Positions 1 through 12,349 of a stretch of DNA of 64,000 nt are shown piece by piece; the stretch's first letter is position 1, and each line of letters starts with the position of its first letter. Location: positions 310,001 through 374,000 of the forward strand of contig NZ_WHUV01000001.1 in NCBI RefSeq assembly GCF_009380155.1, written 5' to 3'. The translations under genes and the position numbers were made by a program. Origin of the DNA: Pseudomonas piscis (GTDB taxonomy: Bacteria > Pseudomonadota > Gammaproteobacteria > Pseudomonadales > Pseudomonadaceae). Under the pieces are notes generated by a model, which was not told the origin of the DNA, did not search any database, and was given only the letters and a program-made list of their open reading frames with translations.

Positions 1-773
1 TGGAGCCCCTGGAAGGCGGCTACCGCCTGACCCTGGATGACGAGACCACCCTGGAATGCGACCTTGCGGTGTTGGCCGATGGCGGTCGTTCCAGCCTGCG
101 CGAGCAGCTGGGCATCGGGGTTCGCAAGCGCCCTTACAACCAGAGTGCGCTGATCGCCAACATCACCCCCAGCGAAGCCCACGGCGGCATGGCCTTCGAG
201 CGCTTCACCGACGACGGGCCCATGGCCTTGTTGCCGCTGCCGGAAAACCGCTGCGCGCTGGTCTGGACCCGCCAGGGCATGGATGCGCAGCGCCTGGCCG
301 CGCTGGACGAACGCGGCTTCCTCAGCGAATTGCAGGGAGTGTTCGGTTATCGCCTGGGCACTCTCAAGCAAGTGGGCGCCCGGCACCTGTACCCGCTTTC
401 CCTGGTGGAGGCCGAGGAGCAAGTGCGCCCGCACCTGGTGGTGCTGGGCAACGCCGCCCACAGCCTGCACCCGATTGCCGGCCAGGGATTCAACCTGTCC
501 CTGCGCGACGCCCAGGCCCTGGCCGATGCCCTGCTCGGCAGCGAACGCACGCCGGGTGATTTCTCGGTACTGCAGGCCTATCGCGAGCGCCAGCGCCTGG
601 ACCAGGACCTGACCGTGGGCTTTTCCGACCAGGTCACGCGGCTGTTCGGCAGCAAGCTGCCGCTACTGTCGGTAGGGCGCAACCTCGGCTTGCTGGGCCT
701 GGATCTGCTACCGCCGGCCAAGCGCTGGTTCGCTCGCCAGGCCATGGGCCTGGGTGTTCGCCCGGATGCGTGA
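1..773 (+). CDS. ubiH: UbiH, 2-octaprenyl-6-methoxyphenol hydroxylase, C-terminal part
   Basis: The reading frame is open from the first bases and ends at 773, giving about 256 residues of a family usually near 400; the N-terminal FAD dinucleotide-binding motif lies outside the window. Visible are the central VLADGG segment and the late FAD/substrate motif GNAAHSLHPIAGQGFNL, diagnostic of the UbiH/COQ6 flavoprotein hydroxylases that add a ring hydroxyl during ubiquinone synthesis. A second paralogous hydroxylase follows two genes downstream, the usual Pseudomonas ubiH-orf-visC arrangement. It overlaps the next gene by 20 bases, implying co-transcription. The choice of UbiH over UbiF/UbiI rests mainly on gene order. 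Confidence 0.85.
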   Translation, partial: EPLEGGYRLTLDDETTLECDLAVLADGGRSSLREQLGIGVRKRPYNQSALIANITPSEAHGGMAFERFTDDGPMALLPLPENRCALVWTRQGMDAQRLAALDERGFLSELQGVFGYRLGTLKQVGARHLYPLSLVEAEEQVRPHLVVLGNAAHSLHPIAGQGFNLSLRDAQALADALLGSERTPGDFSVLQAYRERQRLDQDLTVGFSDQVTRLFGSKLPLLSVGRNLGLLGLDLLPPAKRWFARQAMGLGVRPDA

Positions 774-1251
774 CTGGTTGGCCCGGCGTGTCGGCAAGGC
801 ACGCCTATTGCGTTGGGTGTTGAATCTGTACCCACCCTACTTCGGCGCAGGAGTACGGATTCGCCACATCTCCGCGGACTTTCGCGAGGCACGGGTGTCC
901 ATGGGCCTGGGCTGGTACAACCGCAACTATGTCGGCACCCAGTTCGGCGGCAGCCTGTATTCGATGGTGGACCCGTTCTTCATGTTGATGCTGATGGAAA
1001 ACCTGGGACGCGACTACATCGTCTGGGACAAGGCCGCGGCCATCGACTTCATCGCACCGGGCAAGGGCCCGGTGTTCGCCCGGTTCAGCATCGACCAGGA
1101 CCTGATCGACCAGATCCGCCAGCACACCGCTGCCGGAGAAAAGTACCTGCCGCAGTTGCAGGTCGAGATTCACGATGGCTCCGGCACCCTGGTGGCGCGG
1201 GTCGACAAAACCCTTTATGTGCGGCTCAAGCCGCAAGCGAGACAGGCCTAA
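754..1251 (+). CDS. DUF4442 (hotdog-like) protein
   Basis: A 165-residue protein from a GTG at 754; an in-frame ATG at 766 (four codons in) is an equally possible start. Both lie inside the 3' end of ubiH, so translation is probably coupled. The sequence has the DUF4442 pattern (NYVGTQFGGSLYSMVDPFFM, then AAAIDFIAPGKG), a hotdog-fold family related to acyl-CoA thioesterases, but no catalytic residue can be assigned by eye. It sits between the two ubiquinone monooxygenase genes, with four bases to the next start. A role in quinone synthesis is suggested only by position. Confidence 0.75.
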   Translation: MFARMRDWLARRVGKARLLRWVLNLYPPYFGAGVRIRHISADFREARVSMGLGWYNRNYVGTQFGGSLYSMVDPFFMLMLMENLGRDYIVWDKAAAIDFIAPGKGPVFARFSIDQDLIDQIRQHTAAGEKYLPQLQVEIHDGSGTLVARVDKTLYVRLKPQARQA

Positions 1252-1254
1252 AGC

Positions 1255-2481
1255 ATGGAAATGCGCGCAGATGTGCTGATTGTCGGAGCCGGCATGGTCG
1301 GCAGTGCCCTGGCCCTGGCGTTGCAGGGCAGTGGCCTGGAAGTGCTGCTGCTCGACGGTGGTTCCCTGAGTGTCAAACCTTTCGACCAGCAGGCGCCGTT
1401 CGAGCCCCGGGTCAGTGCGCTGTCGGCGGCCAGCCAGCGGATCCTGCAGCGCCTCGGCGCCTGGGACGGCATAGCCCGGCGCCGTAGCAGTCCCTACCGC
1501 GACATGCAGGTCTGGGATGGCAGCGGCACCGGCCAGATCCACTTCTCGGCGGCCAGCGTGCATGCCGAGGTATTGGGGCATATCGTCGAGAACCGAGTGG
1601 TCCAGGATGCCTTGCTCGAACGCCTGCATGAGTGCGATATCGGTTTGCTGGCCGATGCCCGGCTGGAGCAGATGCGCCGTTCCGGCGACGACTGGCTGCT
1701 GACCCTGGCCGACGGCCGGAGCCTGCGGGCGCCGCTGGTGGTGGCCGCCGACGGTGCCAACTCGGCGGTGCGCCGCCTCACCGGTTGCGCTACGCGGGAG
1801 TGGGATTACCTGCACCACGCCATCGTCACCAGCGTGCGCAGCAGCCAGCTCCACCAGCTGACGGCCTGGCAACGCTTCACCGACACCGGCCCGCTGGCCT
1901 TTTTACCCCTGGTGCGGGATGGGCAGCACGACTGGTGCTCCATCGTCTGGTCCACCACGCCCACCGAGGCCGAACGCCTGATGGCCCTGGACGACGCAAG
2001 CTTCTGCGCCGAGCTGGAACGGGCTTTCGAGGGGCGCCTGGGCCAGGTGCTTGGCGCCGATCCACGGCTTTGCGTGCCGCTGCGCCAGCGCCATGCCAAG
2101 CGCTACGTGGCCGAGGGCTTGGCGCTGATCGGCGATGCGGCCCACACCATCCATCCGCTGGCGGGGCAGGGGGTCAACCTGGGGTTCCTCGATGCGGCGG
2201 TACTGGCCCAGGTGTTGCTGGAGGCCGCCGGACGTGGCGAGCGCCTGGCCGAGGTCAAGGTGCTGAGCCGTTTCGAGCGCAAGCGCATGCCCCACAACCT
2301 GGCGCTGATGGCCGCCATGGAGGGCTTCGAGCGTTTGTTCCAGGCCGATCCGTTGCCGCTGCGCTGGTTGCGCAACACCGGGCTGAAGGTGGTCGACCAG
2401 ATGCCCGAGGCCAAGGCCCTATTCGTGCGCCAGGCACTGGGCTTGAGTGGCGACTTGCCGGAGTTGGCCCGGGCCGAGTGA
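1255..2481 (+). CDS. UbiI/VisC-like FAD-dependent ubiquinone hydroxylase
   Basis: A complete 408-residue class A flavoprotein monooxygenase. The N-terminal Rossmann motif GAGMVGSALALAL binds FAD; a DG motif (ADGANSAVRRL) lies near residue 165 and the second FAD motif GDAAHTIHPLAGQGVNLG near residue 295. The family hydroxylates the benzoquinone ring (UbiF/UbiI, VisC). Its 3-base gap to the DUF4442 gene and its paralogy with the upstream ubiH place it in the same operon. An in-frame ATG two codons later could also serve as start. Which ring position it hydroxylates cannot be read from sequence, so no symbol is given. Confidence 0.85.
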   Translation: MEMRADVLIVGAGMVGSALALALQGSGLEVLLLDGGSLSVKPFDQQAPFEPRVSALSAASQRILQRLGAWDGIARRRSSPYRDMQVWDGSGTGQIHFSAASVHAEVLGHIVENRVVQDALLERLHECDIGLLADARLEQMRRSGDDWLLTLADGRSLRAPLVVAADGANSAVRRLTGCATREWDYLHHAIVTSVRSSQLHQLTAWQRFTDTGPLAFLPLVRDGQHDWCSIVWSTTPTEAERLMALDDASFCAELERAFEGRLGQVLGADPRLCVPLRQRHAKRYVAEGLALIGDAAHTIHPLAGQGVNLGFLDAAVLAQVLLEAAGRGERLAEVKVLSRFERKRMPHNLALMAAMEGFERLFQADPLPLRWLRNTGLKVVDQMPEAKALFVRQALGLSGDLPELARAE

Positions 2482-2642
2482 TCCGGATCCAGGGAGGTGC
2501 CTGCCGATGACGAGCAGGCGCCGCCGCACAGGGCAAGGCTTCCCGCGCAACATCTGGTTACTGCTCGGCTCCGGGTTCGGTTGAGCCAGCAAATGGGAGT
2601 CCTTATCATTTCGCCTCACTTTGCATACGAGAGACTGCTCCC

Positions 2643-3644
2643 ATGTTGGCACCGAAGCGTCTACTGACCGCCCTGGCACTCACCCTCATCGCCGGCACCG
2701 CCCAGGCCGCCGACGAAGTGGTGGTCTACTCCTCCCGTATCGACGAGCTGATCAAGCCGGTGTTCGATGCCTACACCCAGAAGACCGGGGTGAAGATCAA
2801 GTTCATCACCGACAAGGAAGCGCCGCTGATGCAGCGCATCAAGGCCGAGGGCGAGAACGCCACCGCCGACCTGCTGCTGACCGTGGACGCCGGCAACCTC
2901 TGGCAGGCCGAGCAGATGGGCATCCTGCAGCCCTTCACCTCCAAGATCATCGACAGCAACATTCCCCTGCAATACCGCTCTTCCAGCCACGCCTGGACCG
3001 GCCTGAGCCTGCGGGCGCGGACCCTGGCCTACTCCACCGAGCGGGTCAAACCGGGCGAGCTGACCACCTACGAGGCCCTGGCCGGCAAGCAGTGGGAAGG
3101 CCGCCTGTGCCTGCGCACCGCGAAGAAGGTCTACAACCAGTCGCTGACTGCCACGCTGATCGAGACCCACGGCGCGGACAAGACCGAGGAAATCCTCAAG
3201 GGCTGGGTCAACAACCTGTCCACCGATGTGTTCTCCGACGACATCGCCGTGCTGGAAGCGATCAATGCCGGCCAGTGCGACGTGGGTATCGTCAACACCT
3301 ACTACTACGGCCGCCTGCACAAGCAGAAGCCGAACCTGGCGGTGAAACTGTTCTGGCCGAACCAGGGCGATCGCGGAGTGCACGTCAACCTGTCGGGAAT
3401 CGGCCTGACCAAGCATGCACCGCATCCGGAGGCCGCCAAGGCGCTGGTGGAATGGATGACCACCCCTGAAGCGCAGAAGATCTTCGCCGACGTCAACCAG
3501 GAGTTCCCGGCCAACCCGGCGGTGGCGCCGTCTGCCGAAGTCGCCAGCTGGGGCAAGTTCGTGGCCGATACCCTGCCGGTGGAAATCGCCGGCAAGCGCC
3601 AGGCCGAGGCCATCCGCCTGATGGACCGCGCGGGCTGGAACTGA
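2643..3644 (+). CDS. Ferric iron ABC transporter substrate-binding protein (FbpA/FutA family)
   Basis: 333 residues with a cleavable signal peptide (basic start, hydrophobic core, cleavage near AQAADE). The mature protein begins with the family pattern [19 protein letters not shown] and carries NTYYYGRLH about residue 218, the paired tyrosines that bind Fe3+ in FbpA-type proteins, followed by NLSGIGL. It should capture periplasmic ferric iron for the permease encoded at 3886. A strong terminator follows directly, so the binding protein may be made in excess over the permease. No ATPase gene is adjacent; one encoded elsewhere must energise uptake. No convincing Fur box was found in the 160 bases upstream. 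Confidence 0.9.
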   Translation: MLAPKRLLTALALTLIAGTAQAADEVVVYSSRIDELIKPVFDAYTQKTGVKIKFITDKEAPLMQRIKAEGENATADLLLTVDAGNLWQAEQMGILQPFTSKIIDSNIPLQYRSSSHAWTGLSLRARTLAYSTERVKPGELTTYEALAGKQWEGRLCLRTAKKVYNQSLTATLIETHGADKTEEILKGWVNNLSTDVFSDDIAVLEAINAGQCDVGIVNTYYYGRLHKQKPNLAVKLFWPNQGDRGVHVNLSGIGLTKHAPHPEAAKALVEWMTTPEAQKIFADVNQEFPANPAVAPSAEVASWGKFVADTLPVEIAGKRQAEAIRLMDRAGWN

Positions 3645-3660
3645 GCCTGCCGTTATACTG

Positions 3661-3688
3661 CGCCCCGCTTTTGCGGGGCGTTTTCTTT
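3661..3688 (+). terminator. Rho-independent terminator after iron-binding protein gene
   Basis: A perfect 8-bp stem CGCCCCGC with a TTTT loop and GCGGGGCG, followed by TTTTCTTT, begins 16 bases after the stop codon of the iron-binding protein. It should end or attenuate transcription before the permease gene. Confidence 0.88.
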
Positions 3689-3706
3689 AGCGGCTGGGCT
3701 TTTTGT

Positions 3707-3832
3707 GGCGAGGGAGCTTGCTTGCGCTTCAGTGCGCAGCGCCGGCAAAGCCTGATTTCGTGATTCAACTGTCGGAACGGGTTTGCAGCCCTTGGGGCGG
3801 CCAAGTCGCCAGCGGGAGCAAGCTCCCTCGCC
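3707..3832. repeat. REP-type inverted pair
   Basis: GGCGAGGGAGCTTGCT at 3707-3722 is repeated as its exact 16-bp reverse complement at 3817-3832, with about 94 bases between. This core (GCGAGGGAGCTTGCTC-like) is the common Pseudomonas repetitive extragenic palindrome, here in the two-copy inverted arrangement mobilised by REP-associated transposases. It separates the binding protein from the permease gene. Confidence 0.8.
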
Positions 3833-3885
3833 ATGCGTGTCTTGCACAAGTATTTTTGTCTGCTCAATCTGCCTGAGAGTTTTTT

Positions 3886-5502
3886 GTGGCCCATCCCGCC
3901 CAACGTCGTTGGTATCCCCTGGTCTTTGCCGTCGCGGCCCTGGTCCTGCTGCCGCTGAGCGTACTGCTGTTTTCCTGGCAGGCGGTCGACCAACAGATCT
4001 GGTCCCACCTGTGGGAGACCCAGATGCCGCGCCTGCTCGGCAATACCCTGACTCTGGTGCTCGGGGTCGGCGTCGGAGTCACGTTGCTGGGGGTGAGCCT
4101 GGCCTGGCTCACCAGCCTCTGCGAGTTCCCGGGGCGGCGCTGGCTGGACTGGGCGCTGATGCTGCCGTTCGCGATCCCGGCCTATGTGCTGGCCTTCGTC
4201 TTCGTCGGCCTGCTGGACTTTTCCGGGCCGGTGCAAAGCCTGTTGCGGGAGTGGTTCGGCAGTGGCCTGAGGCTGCCCAGGGTGCGCTCCACCGGCGGGG
4301 TCATCCTGGTGCTGGTGCTGGTGTTCTACCCCTACGTCTACCTGCTGGCGCGCAGTGCCTTCCTGGCCCAGGGCAAGGGCTTGATGGAGGCCGCGCGGGT
4401 GCTCGGGCAATCGCCCTGGCAGGCCTTCTGGCGCGTGGCCCTGCCCATGGCCCGACCGGCCATCGGCGCCGGCGTGGCCCTGGCGTTGATGGAGACCCTG
4501 GCGGACTTCGGCGCGGTGGCGGTGTTCAACTTCGATACCTTCACCACTGCCATCTACAAGACCTGGTACGGCTTCTTCAGCCTGTCCAGCGCCGCACAGT
4601 TGGCCAGCCTGTTGCTGCTGGCGGTGATGCTGGTGCTGTACGGCGAGCGGCGTGCCCGGGGCGCCAGCCGTACCGGCAACGAGCGCCCTCGGGGCAAGGC
4701 CCTGTACCAGCTGCGGGGATTCAAGGCACTGGCGGCCAGCGGCTGGTGCCTGCTGGTGTTCGCCTGCGCCTTCGTGATTCCGCTGCTGCAACTGCTGGCG
4801 TGGTTCTGGCAGCGCGGGCGCTTCGACCTGGACGAGCGCTACGCCGGCCTGATCGTCCACACCTTGTACCTGGGAGGCATGGCGGCGCTGATCACGGTCA
4901 GCGTGGCCTTGTTGCTGGCCTTCGCCCGGCGCCTGGCGCCGACCCGGGGCATCCAGGCGGGTGTCAGCCTGGCCAACCTGGGCTACGCCTTGCCGGGGTC
5001 GGTGCTGGCGGTGTCGATCATGTTGGCCTTCAGCTACCTGGACCGCGAACTGGTGATCCCGCTGTCCGGCTGGCTGGGCGGAGCGGGCAAGCCCTTGTTG
5101 CTGGGCAGCCTCTGCGCCTTGTTGCTGGCCTACCTGGTGCGTTTCATCGCCGTGGCCTATGGCCCCCTGGAAACAAGCCTGGAGCGCATCCGTCCGTCAC
5201 TGCCGGAAGCCGCCCGCAGCCTGGGAGTCGGTGGCCCGCGACTGTTTTTCAAAGTGTATCTGCCGCTGCTGCTACCCGGGACCTTGAGCGCCGCCCTGCT
5301 GGTGTTCGTCGATGTGCTCAAGGAAATGCCCGCCACCTTGCTGATGCGCCCGTTCGGCTGGGACACCCTGGCGGTGCGGATCTTCGAAATGACCAGTGAG
5401 GGAGAGTGGGCGCGGGCCTCGTTGCCGGCCCTGACCCTGGTGCTGGTGGGACTGTTGCCGGTGATCGGCCTGATCCGTCGCTCGGCCCATCGAATCGGTT
5501 AG
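3886..5502 (+). CDS. Ferric iron ABC transporter permease (FbpB/SfuB type)
   Basis: 538 residues, about the length of fused double permeases for iron (two BPD_transp_1 domains, roughly residues 60-265 and 335-535). About twelve hydrophobic segments are visible, and each half has the EAA loop that contacts the ATPase ([40 protein letters not shown]). The start is a GTG at 3886 because no ATG precedes the first membrane helix; GAGAG lies about 8 bases upstream. It works with the binding protein at 2643, with the REP pair and terminator in between. The cognate ATPase is not in the window. Confidence 0.9.
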   Translation: MAHPAQRRWYPLVFAVAALVLLPLSVLLFSWQAVDQQIWSHLWETQMPRLLGNTLTLVLGVGVGVTLLGVSLAWLTSLCEFPGRRWLDWALMLPFAIPAYVLAFVFVGLLDFSGPVQSLLREWFGSGLRLPRVRSTGGVILVLVLVFYPYVYLLARSAFLAQGKGLMEAARVLGQSPWQAFWRVALPMARPAIGAGVALALMETLADFGAVAVFNFDTFTTAIYKTWYGFFSLSSAAQLASLLLLAVMLVLYGERRARGASRTGNERPRGKALYQLRGFKALAASGWCLLVFACAFVIPLLQLLAWFWQRGRFDLDERYAGLIVHTLYLGGMAALITVSVALLLAFARRLAPTRGIQAGVSLANLGYALPGSVLAVSIMLAFSYLDRELVIPLSGWLGGAGKPLLLGSLCALLLAYLVRFIAVAYGPLETSLERIRPSLPEAARSLGVGGPRLFFKVYLPLLLPGTLSAALLVFVDVLKEMPATLLMRPFGWDTLAVRIFEMTSEGEWARASLPALTLVLVGLLPVIGLIRRSAHRIG

Positions 5503-5656
5503 GTGTCAGCCCGCCACCTTGCGGCTACAATGCGCGGCATTCGGTGCGGTCTGTTGTTTGGCCGGGACGCTGGAACCGGCTGGGAGCCATGTATTCCAAG
5601 GCTTTCACCTTTGCAGCGCCAGGCCGCACCCTCGCCACGCCCGGAAGGAGAAACCC

Positions 5657-6739
5657 ATGGGACAGCGTACGCCTCTGTATGACCTGCATCTCGCCCTCGG
5701 CGCGAAAATGGTCGATTTTGGCGGTTGGGATATGCCCTTGCATTACGGCTCGCAAGTCGAGGAACACCATCAGGTGCGCCGGGATTGTGGAGTGTTCGAT
5801 GTATCCCACATGACCGTGATCGATGTCGACGGCGACCAGGCCAAGGCCTGGCTCCAGCACTTGCTGGCCAATGACGTCGAACGCCTGCAAAGCCCCGGCC
5901 AGGCCTTGTACAGCGCCATGCTCAACGAGCAGGGCGGCATCGTCGACGACATGATCGTCTACCGCCTCCAAGACAGTTATCGCCTGGTGGTCAACGCCGC
6001 GACCCGCCAGCAAGACCTGGCCTGGATGCAGTCCCGACTGGGAGACTTCCAGGTCCGGCTGCGCGAGCGGGCGGAACTGGCCATGCTGGCGATCCAGGGA
6101 CCCCAGGCGCGCCAGCGCATCGCCGAACTGGTGAGCCAGCCCCGGGCCACCCTGATCCAGCAACTCAAGCCTTTCGAAGGCCGTGTCGACGGTGACTGGT
6201 TCATCGCCCGCACCGGCTACACCGGTGAAGATGGCCTGGAGATCGTCCTGCCCGCCGAACAGGCGCCGGCCTTTTTCAACGACCTGGTGGGCGCGGGCAT
6301 CTCGCCCATCGGCCTTGGCGCCCGTGACACCCTGCGCCTGGAGGCCGGCATGAACCTCTATGGCCAGGATATCCACCAGCAGGTTTCACCCCTGGCAGCG
6401 AACATGGCCTGGAGCATCGCCTGGGAGCCGGCCACGCGCCAGTTCATCGGGCGTGCCGCCCTGGAAGCCGAGCGGGCGGGCGGAATACAGCACAAGCTGG
6501 TGGGCCTGGTGCTCGAGGAACGTGGCGTCTTGCGGGCGCACCAGGTGGTACGCATCGCCGATGTTGGCGAAGGTGAGATCACCAGTGGTAGTTTCTCCCC
6601 TACGCTGAGCAAGTCGATTGCCCTGGCGCGAGTACCGATGGCCACCGGCGATCGGGCCGAAGTGGAAATCCGTGGCAAGTGGTACCCGGTGCGGGTAGTC
6701 AAACCGACCTTCGTGCGCCATGGCAAAACCTTGATCTAA
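5657..6739 (+). CDS. gcvT: Glycine cleavage system T protein (aminomethyltransferase)
   Basis: 360 residues. GcvT takes the aminomethyl group from lipoyl-GcvH and, with tetrahydrofolate, releases ammonia and 5,10-methylene-THF. The N-terminus reads [22 protein letters not shown] with the typical VFDVSHM motif, and the C-terminal OB-like domain has [10 protein letters not shown] and TSGSFSPTL. The ATG at 5657 is chosen because GGAAGGAG lies 7 bases upstream; the frame stays open further 5' but that stretch is not conserved-looking. gcvH follows after 54 bases on the same strand, so the two are probably co-transcribed. Confidence 0.95.
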   Translation: MGQRTPLYDLHLALGAKMVDFGGWDMPLHYGSQVEEHHQVRRDCGVFDVSHMTVIDVDGDQAKAWLQHLLANDVERLQSPGQALYSAMLNEQGGIVDDMIVYRLQDSYRLVVNAATRQQDLAWMQSRLGDFQVRLRERAELAMLAIQGPQARQRIAELVSQPRATLIQQLKPFEGRVDGDWFIARTGYTGEDGLEIVLPAEQAPAFFNDLVGAGISPIGLGARDTLRLEAGMNLYGQDIHQQVSPLAANMAWSIAWEPATRQFIGRAALEAERAGGIQHKLVGLVLEERGVLRAHQVVRIADVGEGEITSGSFSPTLSKSIALARVPMATGDRAEVEIRGKWYPVRVVKPTFVRHGKTLI

Positions 6740-6793
6740 CATTTTTGCAGCCGGCATTGCGCCGCTGTTCATTTCTTCTTGAGGACACAGAAC

Positions 6794-7177
6794 ATGAGCG
6801 ATATCCCTGCCCACCTGCGTTTTGCCGAAAGCCACGAGTGGGCCCGCCTGGAAGCCGACGGCAGCGTGACCGTGGGTATTAGCGACCACGCCCAGCAAGC
6901 CCTGGGCGATGTGGTATTCGTCGAGCTGACCGAAGTCGGCCAGGTGTTCGGCGCAGGGGACCAGGCCGGCGTGGTGGAGTCGGTCAAGGCCGCTTCGGAC
7001 ATCTACGCCCCGGTGGCCGGTGAAGTGATCGAAGTCAACGAGGAGCTGAGCGCCAGCCCCGAGTTGCTCAACAGCGAGCCCTACGACGCCTGGATCTTCA
7101 AGCTCAAGCCGGCCAACCCGGCGGACCTGGAAAAACTGCTGGACGCCGCAGGCTACAAGGCCTCCATCGGCGAATAA
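6794..7177 (+). CDS. gcvH: Glycine cleavage system H protein (lipoyl carrier)
   Basis: 127 residues, normal for GcvH. The swinging arm attachment site is Lys65 in [15 protein letters not shown], preceded by the family pattern [12 protein letters not shown]. It shuttles the aminomethyl group from GcvP to GcvT. The ATG at 6794 has GAGGACA about 9 bases upstream. In many pseudomonads gcvP follows directly; here a hairpin and an opposite-strand aminotransferase gene intervene, so gcvP must have its own promoter. Confidence 0.95.
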   Translation: MSDIPAHLRFAESHEWARLEADGSVTVGISDHAQQALGDVVFVELTEVGQVFGAGDQAGVVESVKAASDIYAPVAGEVIEVNEELSASPELLNSEPYDAWIFKLKPANPADLEKLLDAAGYKASIGE

Positions 7178-7183
7178 GGCATA

Positions 7184-7213
7184 CGCGGCCGGTCCCCGAG
7201 CGGGCCGGCCGCG
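7184..7213. terminator. GC-rich hairpin between gcvH and the convergent aminotransferase gene
   Basis: CGCGGCCGG at 7184-7192 pairs perfectly with CCGGCCGCG at 7205-7213. There is no T-tract. It lies in the 42-base gap between two converging stop codons, so it most likely acts as a bidirectional terminator or 3'-end stabiliser. Confidence 0.55.
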
Positions 7214-7219
7214 AGCCCC

Positions 7220-8359
7220 TTACCTCTGCAACACCTCTTTGACCGCGGCTACCGCGCGCTCCACATCGCTCTTGTCCATCGCCGTGAACATCGGCAACGA
7301 CACGATCAGGCGTCCCACCCGTTCCGCTACCGGGAACATTCCTTCCTTGAAGCCGCGCTCGCGGTACAGGCTCAACAGGTGAATCGGCGGATAGTGATAG
7401 CCGATGCCGATACCCCGTTGCTGCATCTGCTCCATGAACGTGGCGCGGGCCGGCTGGCCATCCTGGCGCTCGGGCAAGACCAACTGGAACAGATGCCAGT
7501 TACTGTTGCTGAAGTCCGCCGGTGGCAGCTGGGCGCCGTAGCGCTCCTGGAAATCGCTGCCAAAGCATTCGAAATAGTGCCGGGCCAGCTCGCGACGGTG
7601 GGTGGTGATCGCCTCGATATGGGCGAACTGCCCGAGGCCGATGGCCGCGGCGACGTCGGTCATGTTGAACTTGCCGCCCAGCACATCCACGTCCAGGCCG
7701 TCGTGGCCGCTGCGGGTCACCCCTTGCAGGCGGTACTTCTCGGCCAGGCGCACTTCTTCCGGGGTATTGAGCACCAGGCAGCCACCTTCGGAGCAGGTGA
7801 CGTTCTTGTTGGCCTGGAAGCTGAACGACACGAAGTCGCCGCCGGCGCCGATGCGCTGGCCGTTCCAGCTGGAGCCCAGGGCCTGGGCGGCGTCCTCCAC
7901 CACCCGCAGGCCATGCTTGCTGGCCAGGGCGTAGAGGCGGTCCATGTCCAGCGGCAGGCCGGCCAGGTACACCGGGATGATGGCCTTGGTGCGCGGGGTG
8001 ATGGCGGCCTCGACCTGGTTCAGGTCGAGGTTGCGGGTCACCGGGTCGATGTCGGCGAACACCGGCGTGGCGCCCACTTCGAGAATCACGTTGGCGGTGG
8101 CTACCCAGGAGATCGGCGTGGTGATCACTTCGTCGCCCGGGCCGATGCCGGCGATGCGCAGGGCGATCTCCATGGTGCAGGTGCCGGAGTTGAAGGTCCG
8201 CACGGTGCGGCCGCCGAAGAACTGCGAAAGCTGCGTCTCGAAGGCCTGGACCTTGGGACCGCTGGTGATCCAGCCCGAGCGCAGCACCTCGCCGACGGCG
8301 GCGATGGTGGGTTCATCGATGGTGGGTTTGGAGAACGGCAGGAAGGGCAGTTGGCTCAT
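7220..8359 (-). CDS. DegT/DnrJ/EryC1/StrS-family PLP aminotransferase
   Basis: 379 residues from the ATG at 8359; the frame extends further upstream but only this start begins the family pattern (FSKPTIDEPTIAAVGEVLRSGW). Hallmarks are FNSGTCTMEIALR (PLP phosphate loop), VVEDAAQALGSSWNG with the pyridine-binding Asp156, and SFSFQANKN, where Lys185 should form the Schiff base. These enzymes usually aminate keto-sugars during surface polysaccharide or antibiotic sugar synthesis, but no sugar genes are nearby. It sits antisense between gcvH and gcvP and is divergent from gcvP. The substrate is unknown. Confidence 0.85.
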   Translation of the reverse strand: MSQLPFLPFSKPTIDEPTIAAVGEVLRSGWITSGPKVQAFETQLSQFFGGRTVRTFNSGTCTMEIALRIAGIGPGDEVITTPISWVATANVILEVGATPVFADIDPVTRNLDLNQVEAAITPRTKAIIPVYLAGLPLDMDRLYALASKHGLRVVEDAAQALGSSWNGQRIGAGGDFVSFSFQANKNVTCSEGGCLVLNTPEEVRLAEKYRLQGVTRSGHDGLDVDVLGGKFNMTDVAAAIGLGQFAHIEAITTHRRELARHYFECFGSDFQERYGAQLPPADFSNSNWHLFQLVLPERQDGQPARATFMEQMQQRGIGIGYHYPPIHLLSLYRERGFKEGMFPVAERVGRLIVSLPMFTAMDKSDVERAVAAVKEVLQR

Positions 8360-8548
8360 GACGATGGGACACCCGATAAGCGGACGCTGGGAACATGGAT
8401 TGAGGCGCGCCGGGGCGCGCGCTGACGCCCAGCATGATGGTCCCGAATGCCTCGGGACGCCAGAGCGCCGAGGGGCAAAATCGGCTGCTATGCTGCTTGG
8501 CACCCTGTCGCATCGACGCTGAGCGCCGTTCATCGGAGAGAGACTGCC

Positions 8549-11403
<2,855 letters not shown>

Positions 11404-11413
<10 letters not shown>

Positions 11414-12336
11414 GCCGGTTGCCAGGCCGACCGTGCAGCCTGGGCGCGGGTCCGACGCGGCTGGGCGTCGAGAGGGTACAGGTGCAGCAGTTCTTCCTCG
11501 ACGACCTGGTTGCTCAGGCCCAGCTCCAGTTCCGGGCAATCCAGGTCCAGCCAGTCGCCATGTTGCAGTTGCAGTTCGCTTTCGCGGCGGCTGGCGCTGT
11601 GGAACACATAGTGGACCATGCCCGGCTGCAGGAACTGTTCGTGCTGTTCGAGGAAGGCCTGGGAGTACTTGCGAATCGCCCCCCAGGCCTGCTGGTCGAG
11701 GCGGTAGCTGAGGTAGGACAGCTGCGCACCCTGGCGCTCGACCCGGACGTTGAGCGACAGGCTGCCCTGCAGCTCGCCGAGGATCAGCGCCGGGGTGATC
11801 GCGCAGTGGCGCAGGCGCGACTGCGCGCAGGAGCTGGCGTCCTGGCGGCTCAGCAGCGGGTCGCGGATGTCATGGCCGAGGCTGAAGCCTACGAACCGCA
11901 GCTGGCCGAAATGATCCACCAGGTACACGCAGACCACCCCGGGTTGGCTGGCGATGCTCAGGGCGTGATAGGGAACCGCCAGTGGCTCGCCGTCGGTCTT
12001 GAGCAGGCTGCCGTTGCCCTTGTAGAACCAGCCCTGGTGGGTGTGCTGGGTATTGAGAGTGACTTCGCTGACCTGGGCCAGCAGGCTGTCGCTGGGCTTG
12101 AGGGGCGGGCGCAACGGGCCTTCCTGGCGCCCGTCGGCGGCGAGTTGGGGATGGGCCGGCAGGCTGCGCAGGTGCTCGCTCCAGCCCAGGTGCCGCCGGG
12201 CGCAGAACTGCAGGGTCTCGTACAGCCCGCCATGTTCGGAGAGCGCCCGCACACTGCGGCCATTGTGCAAATCGAACAGCCCGATGGCGCGCTGGTCCTT
12301 GTGGCAGACATCCAGCAACAGCAGGTAATCATCCAT
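11404..12336 (-). CDS. phlI: PhlI, AraD1/GguC-like FAH-superfamily protein of the DAPG operon
   Basis: 310 residues, 13 bases downstream of phlE and on the same strand, so it looks like the last gene of the phlACBDE transcript. The sequence resembles the AraD1/GguC branch of the fumarylacetoacetate hydrolase superfamily: [18 protein letters not shown] (residues about 93-110), then [16 protein letters not shown] and [19 protein letters not shown]. Positions that usually supply acidic metal ligands look altered: the stretch before VYLVDHFGQ reads SQPGVVC rather than the usual Glu-rich segment, and the GNE-like motif is GHD. Catalytic activity is therefore uncertain. No signal peptide is seen. 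The stop overlaps the 3' end of gcvP by 10 bases. The symbol follows its position after phlE. Confidence 0.75.
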
Positions 12337-12349
12337 GATTCTCTAGTCC

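Noticed and set aside
2482..2642. Fur box before the iron-binding protein gene
   Set aside because: Only short A/T fragments (TTATCATTTCG) were seen; the 19-bp symmetry of a Fur box is not present by eye.
5503..5656. Glycine riboswitch before gcvT
   Set aside because: The 154-base gap lacks the tandem GGAGA-type aptamer pattern and a terminator-like expression platform, so none is claimed.
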